A stretch of DNA of 64,000 bases from QVMM01 sp047030855 (GTDB lineage: Bacteria; Bacteroidota; Bacteroidia; Bacteroidales; Dysgonomonadaceae), in contig JBKYIJ010000008.1 of assembly GCA_047030855.1 (NCBI GenBank), positions 930,001-994,000 on the forward strand, written 5' to 3'. Both the position numbers and the translations under genes were made by a program. The notes beneath the pieces are model-generated. The model did no database searches. It saw only the letters and a list, made by a program, of their open reading frames with translations, and was not told the DNA's origin. This document shows, piece by piece, positions 28,494 to 37,236 of the stretch. The number at the start of each line of letters is the position of its first letter. The stretch's first letter is position 1.

Positions 28494-30164
28494 CTATTTT
28501 TTTGAGATTCTGCCGCGTGCGTTCTGTAAAGCCTTGGAATAAGCATCTTCGTAATACACGAAAAAGTGTTCCCAATCCGCTAAAGAGGCTCTTTCGGCGG
28601 CGGCTTGACGCAATTCCCTTTCCTGTTCCTCACTCTTCTTTGTCATTTCAAACAACAGATTACAGATATCGGAAGATACTTCGATGAAGTTATAATCGTC
28701 CCGCCTTACGACTTCCGCGCCGTCATTCATCCCTTTAACATCGCCCTCTCTTTTCATCCACATTCCGAAGCCTGCTAAAGTAGTCGTTATGGTAGGCACC
28801 GAAAAGGCAATGCTTTCATGGGGCGTATATCCCCAAGGTTCGTAATAGGAAGGGAAAACCGTTACGTCAAACCCGATAAGCAGATCGTAATAAACCATAT
28901 TAAATATTCCGTCATCGCCATTCAGATACGACGGGACGAATATTACTTTTACTTTGTTGTCCGCGATGCTATCCAAGCCTAAATATTTAACCTGTTGCAA
29001 TACGTTATCGTTTTGCATGTCATGCAGCCAATGCGTAAGCAAAGGCGTTTCCAGAGCCGTTGTATATTTTTTCTTGGATTTTAGTCTTTCCGTTAAGTCT
29101 TTCCGGGGTTCTTTTACCCATGCGGGAACTAAGACGAAAGCAAGTACGTCTTTCTCCAGTTGCTTAACGCGATTCAGTTTACCGAGCGCATCAATGAAAA
29201 CATCTATGCCTTTATTCTTATATTCATATCTTCCGCTCGTAGCGACAAGCAGGGCATCTTCATCTATATCGGTACCGAAAAGCTTTTCCGCAACATTTAT
29301 CAGTGCCTCTCTTGCTTTTTTCCGTTTCGAGGAATGAGCGTTTCCTGTCGGAATAAAGTCCTGTTCAAATCCGTTCGGAGTAATTTCAGGCGTTCTTTCA
29401 AGTAATTGTCCGCATTCTTTTGCGGTAATATGGCTGACGGTAGTAAAACAATCCGCTTCCTTAGCAGCCCTTTTTTCTACCGAGTGTTTGGCAACCATAT
29501 TCAGTTCTCTTGCCATCTGATCGCCATTGTACGCCGAAAGATAATTGTAAAGCGGTTTGTTGTTTCCTGCTATTGATCTCCCGATCGAGGTTGCGTGCGT
29601 TGTAAACACTGTCGCGATTTTCGGTAATTTATCTTTTACGTATAGTTCCCCCATTCCCAGCATCCATTCATTGAAATGGGCAATAACGTTTTTCTTTTCC
29701 AGCTTAAAGTATTTATAATAACTTTCGATTACCGTTCCGGCTGCATAAGCGAACATACAGGATTCATCGTAATCTCCGTAGGCATGAAGAGAATCGACCT
29801 TGTATTTGTTCCACATATCGCCGTATATTTCGTCTTTCATGGAGAAGAAACGTTGAAAATCAACAAGTACAGCCATAGGTTTTCCGGGAACATCCCAGTA
29901 CCCTATCCTTAATTTAAGGTTTTCATTGGCGGAAGCATAATCTTTCCAATCCGCCAGAAGAGATTTATCTTCCTTAAACCAAGGGCTTTCTTTTCCAGTC
30001 CATACATCAGGACCAACAAACAGGATGTTTCCTTTATAAACATCCATCATTCTTTTAGCCTTAGACGAAAGGACTGTGTATATTCCGCCTACTTTATTAC
30101 AAACCTCCCAACTTGTTTCAAAAACAAAATCGGGAACCGGCTTAACATCTTCCTTCTTAGCCAT
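28494..30164 (-). CDS. Glycogen synthase, GT3 family
   Basis: 556 residues of the eukaryote-like GT3 glycogen synthase rather than bacterial GT5 GlgA. Evidence: VFETSWEVCNKVGGIYTVLS at the N-terminus, the acceptor region AHFNEWMLG, FTTHATSIGRSIAGNN, and the C-terminal active-site block PSYYEPWGYTPHESIAFSVP. It elongates alpha-1,4-glucan from a nucleotide sugar. GT3 synthases are usual in Bacteroidota. It sits 18 bases after prfB and 70 bases before the phosphorylase. Confidence 0.92.
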   Translation of the reverse strand: MAKKEDVKPVPDFVFETSWEVCNKVGGIYTVLSSKAKRMMDVYKGNILFVGPDVWTGKESPWFKEDKSLLADWKDYASANENLKLRIGYWDVPGKPMAVLVDFQRFFSMKDEIYGDMWNKYKVDSLHAYGDYDESCMFAYAAGTVIESYYKYFKLEKKNVIAHFNEWMLGMGELYVKDKLPKIATVFTTHATSIGRSIAGNNKPLYNYLSAYNGDQMARELNMVAKHSVEKRAAKEADCFTTVSHITAKECGQLLERTPEITPNGFEQDFIPTGNAHSSKRKKAREALINVAEKLFGTDIDEDALLVATSGRYEYKNKGIDVFIDALGKLNRVKQLEKDVLAFVLVPAWVKEPRKDLTERLKSKKKYTTALETPLLTHWLHDMQNDNVLQQVKYLGLDSIADNKVKVIFVPSYLNGDDGIFNMVYYDLLIGFDVTVFPSYYEPWGYTPHESIAFSVPTITTTLAGFGMWMKREGDVKGMNDGAEVVRRDDYNFIEVSSDICNLLFEMTKKSEEQERELRQAAAERASLADWEHFFVYYEDAYSKALQNARGRISKK

Positions 30165-30182
30165 AGATCGTATTTTTTTAAA

Positions 30183-31296
30183 TTAAGCTTCTTCACCGAA
30201 TTCCATCAGGTATGCCTTGATGAAGTTGTCGATATCTCCATCCATCACAGCCTGAACATTTGAAGTCTGATAGTTGGTTCTATGATCTTTTACCCGCTTG
30301 TCGTCAAACACATAGCTTCTGATCTGCGAACCCCATTCGATCTTCTTCTTCCCTGCTTCTATCTTACTTACTTCTCTACGCCTTTTCTCAAGTTCTATTT
30401 CATAAAGCTGCGACTTAAGCAATCGCATTGCATTATCTTTATTTCCGAACTGAGAGCGGCTTTCCGTATTTTCTATTACGATTTCCTTTTCTTCGCCAGT
30501 CTCGCTGTCTTTGTAAGTGTAGTGCAAACGGACACCCGTTTCCACTTTGTTTACGTTCTGACCTCCTGCACCGCTTGAACGGAAGGTATCCCATGTCAGG
30601 TTTGCGGGGCTTATTTCTATTTCGATGGAATCGTCAACCAACGGTACAACAAATACGGAAGCGAAAGAAGTCATACGCTTGCCTTGCGCATTGAACGGGG
30701 AAACCCTCACCAGACGATGAACTCCGTTTTCTGATTTCAGATAGCCGTAAGCATACTCACCTTCGATCTGTATGGTAGCAGTTTTTATACCCGCTTCATC
30801 TCCGTCAAGCCAGTTTGTTACGGTCACTTTATATCCTTTCGATTCTGCCCAGCGTTGATACATCCGAAAAAGCATTGAAGCCCAATCCTGTCCTTCCGTA
30901 CCTCCCGCGCCGCTGTTGATTTTGAGAACTGCACCCAGTTTGTCTTCCTCGCGGCGAAGCATGTTTTTCAACTCAAGGTTTTCAACCAGTTCAACAGCTT
31001 TGTTATACGCCTCGTCAACCTCTTCTTCGGTTGTAATACCTTCTTTCTGGAAGTCAAAAGCCAACTGCAATTCCTCGCAAGCAGCCTTTACTTCGTTATA
31101 CCCTTCGATCCATGACTTTAATTCACGTATCTTTTTCATTTGTTCTTCTGCAACTTTGTTGTCGTTCCAGAAATCGGGGGCTTGGGTTCTTAGTTCTTCT
31201 TCTTCGAGTTGTATCTTTTTCGCATCGACGTCAAAGATACCCCCTCAGCGCGTTCTCGCGCTCCAACACGTCTTTTAGTTGGTCTGCCGTTATCAT
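30183..31296 (-). CDS. prfB: Peptide chain release factor 2, with programmed +1 frameshift
   Basis: Class I release factor for UAA and UGA, 370 residues after frameshift. The start is the ATG at 31294-31296 (MITADQLKDVLERENALRGYL). Codon 22 is an in-frame TGA (31231-31233), in the context AGGGGG TAT CTT TGA C, the known autoregulatory RF2 site: a Shine-Dalgarno-like AGGGGG (31240-31245) 3 bases before the slippery CTT. After +1 slippage the frame continues DVDAKKIQLEEEEL. Domain marks are the stop-reading SPF (VRVSPFNAQ) and the catalytic GGQ (SSGAGGQNVNKV). Low RF2 favours the shift, so the gene regulates itself. Confidence 0.97.
31231..31245 (-). promoter_or_regulatory. RF2 programmed frameshift site
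   Basis: Coding-strand AGGGGGTATCTTTGA: internal ribosome-binding stimulator, slippery CTT and the TGA that RF2 itself reads. It matches the E. coli prfB site base for base. Confidence 0.95.
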
Positions 31297-31391
31297 GTTT
31301 AATTTTTAAATCGTTTCTTATTATTAAAAGCTTGTAAAGGTAACAAAAATGCCAGAACCTTTACGTTAAAAAAACTATAACTCTTCTATGA

Positions 31392-33032
31392 TTAATCAAG
31401 TTTGCCGAGCAAACTCTCAGGCAGATAAAATGTTTCCGTTTTATCTATAAATACAACCACAGAGCCGATGTCGAAAGGTTTGTTATTCAGTTGAGCAACA
31501 GATTTAAAAGCGGTTACTTTCAAGGTGTTCTTGCCTTTCTTCACCGTAAGTTCAGGATATTGTTGAGTACCGCCTATTTCACAGGAAAGCCCTTTAAATA
31601 CGTCCGTATGTTTTGCAAACACTTGTTTCGTCCTTTCGGTTAAACTTGTTTTAAGCCCCAAAACATCGAACAAATATTGGTTTATCTGAACATTCGTTCT
31701 CATACCCATAGGCACATCTCCCTGTGGGTGATAAGCAGCAAGGAAAACCTCCTCGCCCGTATGTCCGTATGATGTGAAGCCGAACCACGTATGTTTGTTC
31801 ATAATATTGGCAATATTGTAGCTCAATCGGATTCCCGTTTCGGTTCTCAGATAATCTTCGTGTTTGTAGTTTTTGGAACTGAGCAATTTCGTTAATTCGT
31901 CATTTGTAACCTCCAGTCCCGTATATCTTTTGATTATCGTCCTGAAACTGTCGGGGCTTGATTTTAAAAGCAAACCTTCTATTCCTTCACTCGTTTTTTT
32001 ATATTTGGAAACATTGCCGAAAAGTTTTTCAAGACTTGCCCGCGTGTAATTGCTCAGGTTTCTCCTTCCTATCGTAAATCCGCTGTTTCCATGATCGGGA
32101 AGGATAATAACAGCCGTTTCTCCGTTCTTTTTCGCAAAGTCAATCGCAACTCCGACAGCTTTGTCAAAAGCCAGAAATTCGGTAATACAACCAACAGCAT
32201 CATTCGTATGTGCCGCCCAGTCAACTTTACTTCCTTCTACCATTAAGAAGAACCCGTTATCGTTCTTCGACAGCTGTCCGATTGCTTTCTCTGTCATTTC
32301 GGACAATGAAGGAACCTCCTGCGGATTCCTGTCCAGATCATACGGATGTTCTCTGTCACAGAACAATGCCCAGACTTTATTATTTCCCGAAAAATTGCGG
32401 AATGCATTAATATCGTCCTGTATCAGGGTTGTTCCGTTATTCTTAAAATGCTTTTTTATATCATCGGTTAATATACTGTTTCCCCCGCCAAACATGACAT
32501 CCAGATTGTTGTATGCTATCTGTGGCGCAAGATGTTTATAATCTTTTCTGTCGTAATGATGAGACGCGCAATCGGCAGGCGTCGCGTGCGGAAACTCAAC
32601 GGTTACAACCATTCCCGTCGCCTTGTTCTGCTCGATACGCGCCGCTTCCAGAACCGTTACCAAAGGCTGGTAAGCCATGTTCGGATCGAGCGGATACAAA
32701 TCGTTCGCAGGATCGCTGACAGGATATATGGCGACATTGCCCGCCTGCTGCGGAATGCCTGTCATATAACAGGACGTCGTCGGTGCGGAATCTCCAATAG
32801 GAGCATTGGAACAAAACGTTTTTACCGTACCGCAAAAATAGGGATCGATGTTCAGGTTATCGCCCAGTTTATTGTATGTCTTATACCAGCGCGCAGCCGA
32901 AACTACTCCGATAGATGTTCCGTCGGGAATCATCAGAATGACATTCTTTACGGGTTTGACAGGTTTTTCCTGCGAGAACATTAGTCCTGTCTGCAAAAGC
33001 AGCAGTAAAGCGAAAATGATTGTCTTTTTCAT
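31392..33032 (-). CDS. Alkaline phosphatase
   Basis: 546-residue exported phosphomonoesterase of the PhoA/alkaline phosphatase superfamily. Signal peptide MKKTIIFALLLLLQTGLMFS; metal site NVILMIPDGTSIG; nucleophile serine in GDSAPTTSCYMTG; further metal ligands in GSKVDWAAHTND, LPDHGNSGF and the histidine of SYGHTGEEV. It is slightly longer than E. coli PhoA (471), with a C-terminal beta-rich extension of about 80 residues. A −7 element lies at 33060-33067. No pho-box could be recognised. Confidence 0.92.
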   Translation of the reverse strand: MKKTIIFALLLLLQTGLMFSQEKPVKPVKNVILMIPDGTSIGVVSAARWYKTYNKLGDNLNIDPYFCGTVKTFCSNAPIGDSAPTTSCYMTGIPQQAGNVAIYPVSDPANDLYPLDPNMAYQPLVTVLEAARIEQNKATGMVVTVEFPHATPADCASHHYDRKDYKHLAPQIAYNNLDVMFGGGNSILTDDIKKHFKNNGTTLIQDDINAFRNFSGNNKVWALFCDREHPYDLDRNPQEVPSLSEMTEKAIGQLSKNDNGFFLMVEGSKVDWAAHTNDAVGCITEFLAFDKAVGVAIDFAKKNGETAVIILPDHGNSGFTIGRRNLSNYTRASLEKLFGNVSKYKKTSEGIEGLLLKSSPDSFRTIIKRYTGLEVTNDELTKLLSSKNYKHEDYLRTETGIRLSYNIANIMNKHTWFGFTSYGHTGEEVFLAAYHPQGDVPMGMRTNVQINQYLFDVLGLKTSLTERTKQVFAKHTDVFKGLSCEIGGTQQYPELTVKKGKNTLKVTAFKSVAQLNNKPFDIGSVVVFIDKTETFYLPESLLGKLD

Positions 33033-33059
33033 GAATTATTAAATTATAGTCATTAATTA

Positions 33060-33067
33060 CAAAGTTA
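33060..33067 (-). promoter_or_regulatory. Putative −7 element of the alkaline phosphatase gene
   Basis: Minus strand TAACTTTG fits TAnnTTTG, about 28 bases before the start codon. No −33 TTTG at the usual spacing, which could mean an activator is needed. Confidence 0.45.
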
Positions 33068-33125
33068 ATTTTTTTAAATAAATTTGCTACTTTCTGCCTC
33101 GTTAAGACTATAATAAGATTTATAG

Positions 33126-33133
33126 TATCTTTG
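33126..33133 (+). promoter_or_regulatory. −7 element of surE-lpxB
   Basis: Plus strand TATCTTTG. It overlaps an in-frame TTG that could be mistaken for the surE start, so the ATG 22 bases downstream (33155) must be the real start. Confidence 0.6.
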
Positions 33134-33154
33134 TGTGGAATAAAAGCACAGATT

Positions 33155-33955
33155 ATGGCAAAAAAACCACTTATACTAATTATTAACGACGACGGCTATC
33201 AGGCAAAAGGCATTGTATCTCTCACTGAGTATCTGAGAGGAATAGGAGAATTGGTTGTCGTTGCTCCTGACGGACCGCGTTCGGGAATGTCGGGTTCAAT
33301 AACAAGTCTTCAACCGATCAGATATACCCAAATCAGCCACAACAGAGAGGAAAATTTGACCATATATTCGTGTACGGGAACGCCTGTTGACTGCGTTAAA
33401 CTCGGGATAAGCGAAGTTCTGGGAAGAAAACCCGATCTGTTGGTATCGGGAATCAATCACGGCTCGAATGCAAATATTTGCGTACATTATTCGGGAACTA
33501 TGGGTGCGGCAATCGAAGGCTGCATATTCAAAGTGCCTTCAATCGGATTTTCCTTGCTGAATCACTCGCATGATGCTGATTTCTCTGTCTGTAAAGACGT
33601 GGTTCGCAGTATCAGCAAAAAAGTTATAGAAACAGGTTTGCCTCAGGGTATTTGTCTCAATGTGAACATACCCAAAGATGAAGTAAAAGGCATAAAAGTA
33701 TGCCGCCAGACTTCGGGGCAATGGGTAAAAGAATTTATAAAATCGAAAGACGGACAGAACAAAGAGATATTCTGGCTGACAGGACGTTTTGAAAATGATG
33801 AGCCAAACAATCAGGATACGGATGAGTGGGCTCTGGAAAACGGATATGCGACAGTTGTCCCTACTACAATAGACCTGACAGCCTACGATATGATTGACAA
33901 ACTGAAAGGACTGGAAATTCTAGTAATGAATGAAATATTTTCTTGTTGTCGGTGA
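33155..33955 (+). CDS. surE: 5'/3'-nucleotidase SurE
   Basis: 266-residue metal-dependent nucleoside monophosphatase. The N-terminus carries the metal-binding DD pair in LIINDDGYQAKGI, then GPRSGMSGSIT and the family block SGINHGSNANICVHYSGTMG with its Asn and Ser ligands. The ATG at 33155 (MAKKPLIL) is chosen because the promoter −7 box covers the upstream TTG. The 3' end overlaps the lpxB start by 26 bases in another frame, a sign of coupling. Confidence 0.93.
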   Translation: MAKKPLILIINDDGYQAKGIVSLTEYLRGIGELVVVAPDGPRSGMSGSITSLQPIRYTQISHNREENLTIYSCTGTPVDCVKLGISEVLGRKPDLLVSGINHGSNANICVHYSGTMGAAIEGCIFKVPSIGFSLLNHSHDADFSVCKDVVRSISKKVIETGLPQGICLNVNIPKDEVKGIKVCRQTSGQWVKEFIKSKDGQNKEIFWLTGRFENDEPNNQDTDEWALENGYATVVPTTIDLTAYDMIDKLKGLEILVMNEIFSCCR

Positions 33956-35086
33956 AGCCTCGGGCGATTTGCATGCAGCCAATCTGATGTCATCTTTAAA
34001 AAAGGTCGACGTCAATGCCGATTTTTGCTATTTCGGAGGAGATCTCATGCAACAGCAGGGAGGAACACTCATCAAACACTACCGGGAGTTAGCTTTTATG
34101 GGTTTTATCCCTGTTCTTATGAATTTACGCACTATCATGCGTAATATGAAACTATGCCAACAGGAAATCATAAAATATAATCCCGATGTCGTTATCCTTG
34201 TAGATTATCCGGGCTTTAACCTGAAAATTGCCAAATTCGTAAAAAGGAAAACGAATATTCCCGTATACTATTATATTTCACCTAAAGTCTGGGCTTGGAA
34301 GGAATATCGCGTCAAATCTTTCAAAAAAGTATGTTGACAGAATGTTTTGCATACTTCCTTTCGAAGTAGATTTTTATAAGAAACACAAATACGAGGTTGA
34401 TTATGTAGGAAACCCTACCGTCGACGAAGTTGCCGAATTTAAGATCAAAAGCGAAGAAGATCAAATAGAAGATTTCCGAAAAGACAACGGGTTGTCAGAC
34501 AAACCTATAATCGCTATTCTCGCCGGAAGCAGGAAACAGGAAATAAAAGATAACCTTCCGACAATGCTGAAAGCTGCCGGAAATTTCCCCTGACTATCAG
34601 TACGTAATAGCAGGAGCTCCCGGCATTGACGAAGAATATTACATGCAATTCGCCGATTCGGAAAACCACTGCATTGTTTTTGCCCAGACATACAGGTTAT
34701 TAAAATATTCGGAAGCGGCACTTGTTACGTCCGGAACGGCAACTCTCGAAACGGCTCTTTTTAAAGTTCCGCAAGTTGTATGTTATAAAACACCTTTGCC
34801 TCATTTAGTGTATTGGGCGTTTAAGCATATACTGAATACAAAATATATTTCGCTGGTTAACCTCATCGCAAATAAAACCATTGTAAAAGAGCTTTTTGCA
34901 AAATATTTTTCCGCTGTAAGCATCACCGATGAATTAAGATTAATTTTAACCGATACACTTTATAAGCGACAAATGCTCCAAGGATACGAAGAAGTCATTA
35001 AAATATTAGGCGAACCCGGAGCATCAGAAAATGCAGCAAAATCAATCATTGAAAATCTGTCTGTTAGACACAAAGACAATCGCTAA
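33930..35086 (+). CDS. lpxB: Lipid A disaccharide synthase LpxB, with two +1 frameshifts
   Basis: Joins UDP-diacylglucosamine and lipid X to form the lipid A disaccharide. Three pieces in different frames align end to end. Piece 1 has VVGEASGDLHAANLM and VDYPGFNLKIAKFVK. Break 1 near 34323-34329 is a run of six A that should be five: the frame then reads FKKYVDRMFCILPFEVDFY. Break 2 near 34586-34589 is CCCC that should be CCC: it then reads GNFPDYQYVIAGAPGID. The repaired protein is 384 residues, normal for LpxB, and the last piece holds the nucleotide-binding region TSGTATLETALF. lpxB is needed for lipid A, whose other genes are intact here, so errors are likely. Confidence 0.88.
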
Positions 35087-35229
35087 TCACCTCTTTATTT
35101 TTTTCCTGATAGTTAAAATTCAAACAAAAAGCACACTTGTTTGTTTATAGCTTTAAAGGTAATATGTTTATTATCTGCCCTCTTGATAAGATAATAAAAA
35201 CTTACTTGACATAATGAAGTTTTATAACT

Positions 35230-36366
35230 ATGATTAGTAAAGGTCTCAAAAAATACATAGTAAACCCCTGCTTGGGACTCACTCCGTTTTTAGTATACAT
35301 TTTAATATATATACTGACTAAACAAATTGAATATTCTTTAATATCCGCCCTCTTATTTGCAGTCGTAACTGAATTAATTATAAAATTATATACTAAAAGT
35401 TCGCGAATAGGCATAACTTTCTTAATATCGTTTCTTGCAATTGCTCTGACATTTATTATCTGGCTTCTTTTTCGCCAGTATTTAACCTCAAACAATGTGT
35501 ATTTAGTTTTACCCGAAATATTCATTATCTGTATTATTATGCCCCTGCGGACTTTTAAGACGCAACTGATAATTCGGTTTTTCAGAAACGGGAATGTATT
35601 GCTAAAAACCTTAATAAATGAATTTTTCAGCACTGCCCTCACAATACAGTATCTTTTTACGTTACACGTATTTGCAGTATTGATATATAAATTTCTAAAA
35701 GACAATACTGCTCTCGGCAGTCAGTATGACATATTTGTATATTGTTGGATACCGTTTGCAATTATAGTATCTTTAATTATAGTCGAAAGCGTAAAAATAA
35801 AAGCCTTTATCAAAAGACTTAGAGGAGAAGAATGGTTGCCTATTGTTGACGAACAAGGCATCGTGAAAGGAAAAATTACCAAATCGGTAAGCCTCAACAT
35901 GAAGAATAAGTTTCTCCATCCTGTCATAAGAGTTGCTTTAATATGCAAGGGCGAAATCTATATGCAAGAAAGAAGTGATGACGACATTCTGGATCCGTCG
36001 GCACTGGATCATCCTTTCGAAAAGTATATTCTATACAATCACGAAATTAATCTGGCTGTAAGAAACAGTATCGTCAAAAATCTCGGATACGAACTTCCTT
36101 TCCGTTTCTTATTGAAGTACAGTTTTGAAAACAAAACGACAAAACGACTGATATTTCTTTTTGTTTCTAAACTCGAAAAAGAGGAGGACATAGAAAAAGT
36201 AAGTATGCTTCGCGGAAAATTCTGGACAATGAAACAAATAGAAGAAGATTTCGGAGACACATCAAAATTCAGCGAATGTTTCCAACTGGAATACGAATAT
36301 CTGAAAAATACCGTTCTCACACCTTCTATTCATCATAAAACAGAAGGAGTTGTTCATCACGCATAA
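35230..36366 (+). CDS. Membrane protein with degenerate Nudix-like cytoplasmic domain
   Basis: 378 residues. The first 190 hold about five or six membrane helices. From about 200 the sequence EEWLPIVDEQGIVKGKITKS, then a beta strand PVIRVALICKGEIYMQERSD, is the start of a Nudix fold of the isopentenyl-diphosphate-isomerase-like kind. Where the Nudix box should be (about 259-287), the arginine and all the catalytic glutamates of the REUxEExGU signature are lost (NSIVKNLGY), so hydrolysis is unlikely. Possibly a membrane-tethered binding or regulatory protein. It stands alone between lpxB and the terminator at 36396-36429. Confidence 0.65.
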   Translation: MISKGLKKYIVNPCLGLTPFLVYILIYILTKQIEYSLISALLFAVVTELIIKLYTKSSRIGITFLISFLAIALTFIIWLLFRQYLTSNNVYLVLPEIFIICIIMPLRTFKTQLIIRFFRNGNVLLKTLINEFFSTALTIQYLFTLHVFAVLIYKFLKDNTALGSQYDIFVYCWIPFAIIVSLIIVESVKIKAFIKRLRGEEWLPIVDEQGIVKGKITKSVSLNMKNKFLHPVIRVALICKGEIYMQERSDDDILDPSALDHPFEKYILYNHEINLAVRNSIVKNLGYELPFRFLLKYSFENKTTKRLIFLFVSKLEKEEDIEKVSMLRGKFWTMKQIEEDFGDTSKFSECFQLEYEYLKNTVLTPSIHHKTEGVVHHA

Positions 36367-36395
36367 CACACACTTTATAATATTTATATTAAAAC

Positions 36396-36429
36396 AAAAA
36401 AGCTGTAAGAAAATTCTTACAGCTTTTTT
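36396..36429. terminator. Bidirectional terminator between the Nudix-like gene and frdB
   Basis: AAAAAGCTGTAAGAA pairs with TTCTTACAGCTTTTT around AA, a perfect 15-base stem with a T tract on each strand. Confidence 0.85.
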
Positions 36430-36448
36430 TATTATCGTTTGTTGTAGA

Positions 36449-37204
36449 TCAATCTCTGAATTTCGCTTTCAGGAACTCACGGTTCAAACGTGCAATATTG
36501 CTTATTGATACATTTTTAGGGCACTCAACCTCGCAAGCCCCTGTATTTGTACAGTTACCAAAACCAAGTTCGTCCATTTTCGCAACCATCGCTTTAGCAC
36601 GACGAGTAGCCTCTATCCGTCCCTGAGGCAACAAAGCCAACTGACTTACTTTTGCCGAAACAAACAGCATTGCAGAACCGTTTTTACATGCAGCTACACA
36701 AGCTCCGCAACCGATGCAGGATGCAGAATCCATAGCTTCGTCTGCATCGGGTTTAGGGATAGGAATAGAATTTGCATCGGGAACACCTCCTGTATTAACG
36801 GAAACGTATCCGCCTGCCTGCATGATTTTATCAAAAGCAGTACGGTCTACCATCAAATCGCGGATAACAGGGAAGCCTGCCGAACGCCAAGGTTCTATCG
36901 TGATCGTTTCGCCGTCTTTAAACTTACGCATATGTAATTGGCATGTAGTCACGTCTTCGTCAGGTCCGTGCGGATGTCCGTTAATATACAGACTGCACAT
37001 ACCGCAGATACCCTCACGGCAGTCGTGATCGAACACAACGGGCTCTTTTCCTTCGTTTATCAGTTTTTCATTCAGAATGTCCAACATTTCAAGAAAAGAA
37101 CTGTCGATGGATATACCGTCCAATTTATATGTTTCAAAAGAACCTGTTTCTTTTGGGCCTCTCTGACGCCAAACCTTCAGTGTTATATTTATTGTTTTAT
37201 CCAT
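36449..37204 (-). CDS. frdB: Fumarate reductase/succinate dehydrogenase iron-sulfur subunit
   Basis: 251 residues; passes electrons between the flavin of FrdA and the quinol at FrdC. A plant-type [2Fe-2S] domain (CREGICGMCSLYINGHPHG) is followed by two further cluster motifs, CIGCGACVAACKNG and CTNTGACEVECPKNV. The ATG at 37202-37204 (MDKTINITLKVW) is chosen over an in-frame upstream start 24 bases before. Gene order C-A-B is the Bacteroidota (Wolinella-type) arrangement, in which quinol is oxidised and fumarate reduced during anaerobic growth; direction is inference from family. Confidence 0.94.
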   Translation of the reverse strand: MDKTINITLKVWRQRGPKETGSFETYKLDGISIDSSFLEMLDILNEKLINEGKEPVVFDHDCREGICGMCSLYINGHPHGPDEDVTTCQLHMRKFKDGETITIEPWRSAGFPVIRDLMVDRTAFDKIMQAGGYVSVNTGGVPDANSIPIPKPDADEAMDSASCIGCGACVAACKNGSAMLFVSAKVSQLALLPQGRIEATRRAKAMVAKMDELGFGNCTNTGACEVECPKNVSISNIARLNREFLKAKFRD

Positions 37205-37236
37205 TGTTTTTACTTTTTTACTGATCAACCGAAAAA

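Noticed and set aside
31335..31362. Inverted repeat GTAAAGGT/ACCTTTAC after the alkaline phosphatase gene as terminator
   Set aside because: The loop is long and no T tract follows, so I did not list it as a feature.
33131..33154. TTG start for surE eight codons upstream
   Set aside because: Same reason: it is part of the TATCTTTG promoter box.
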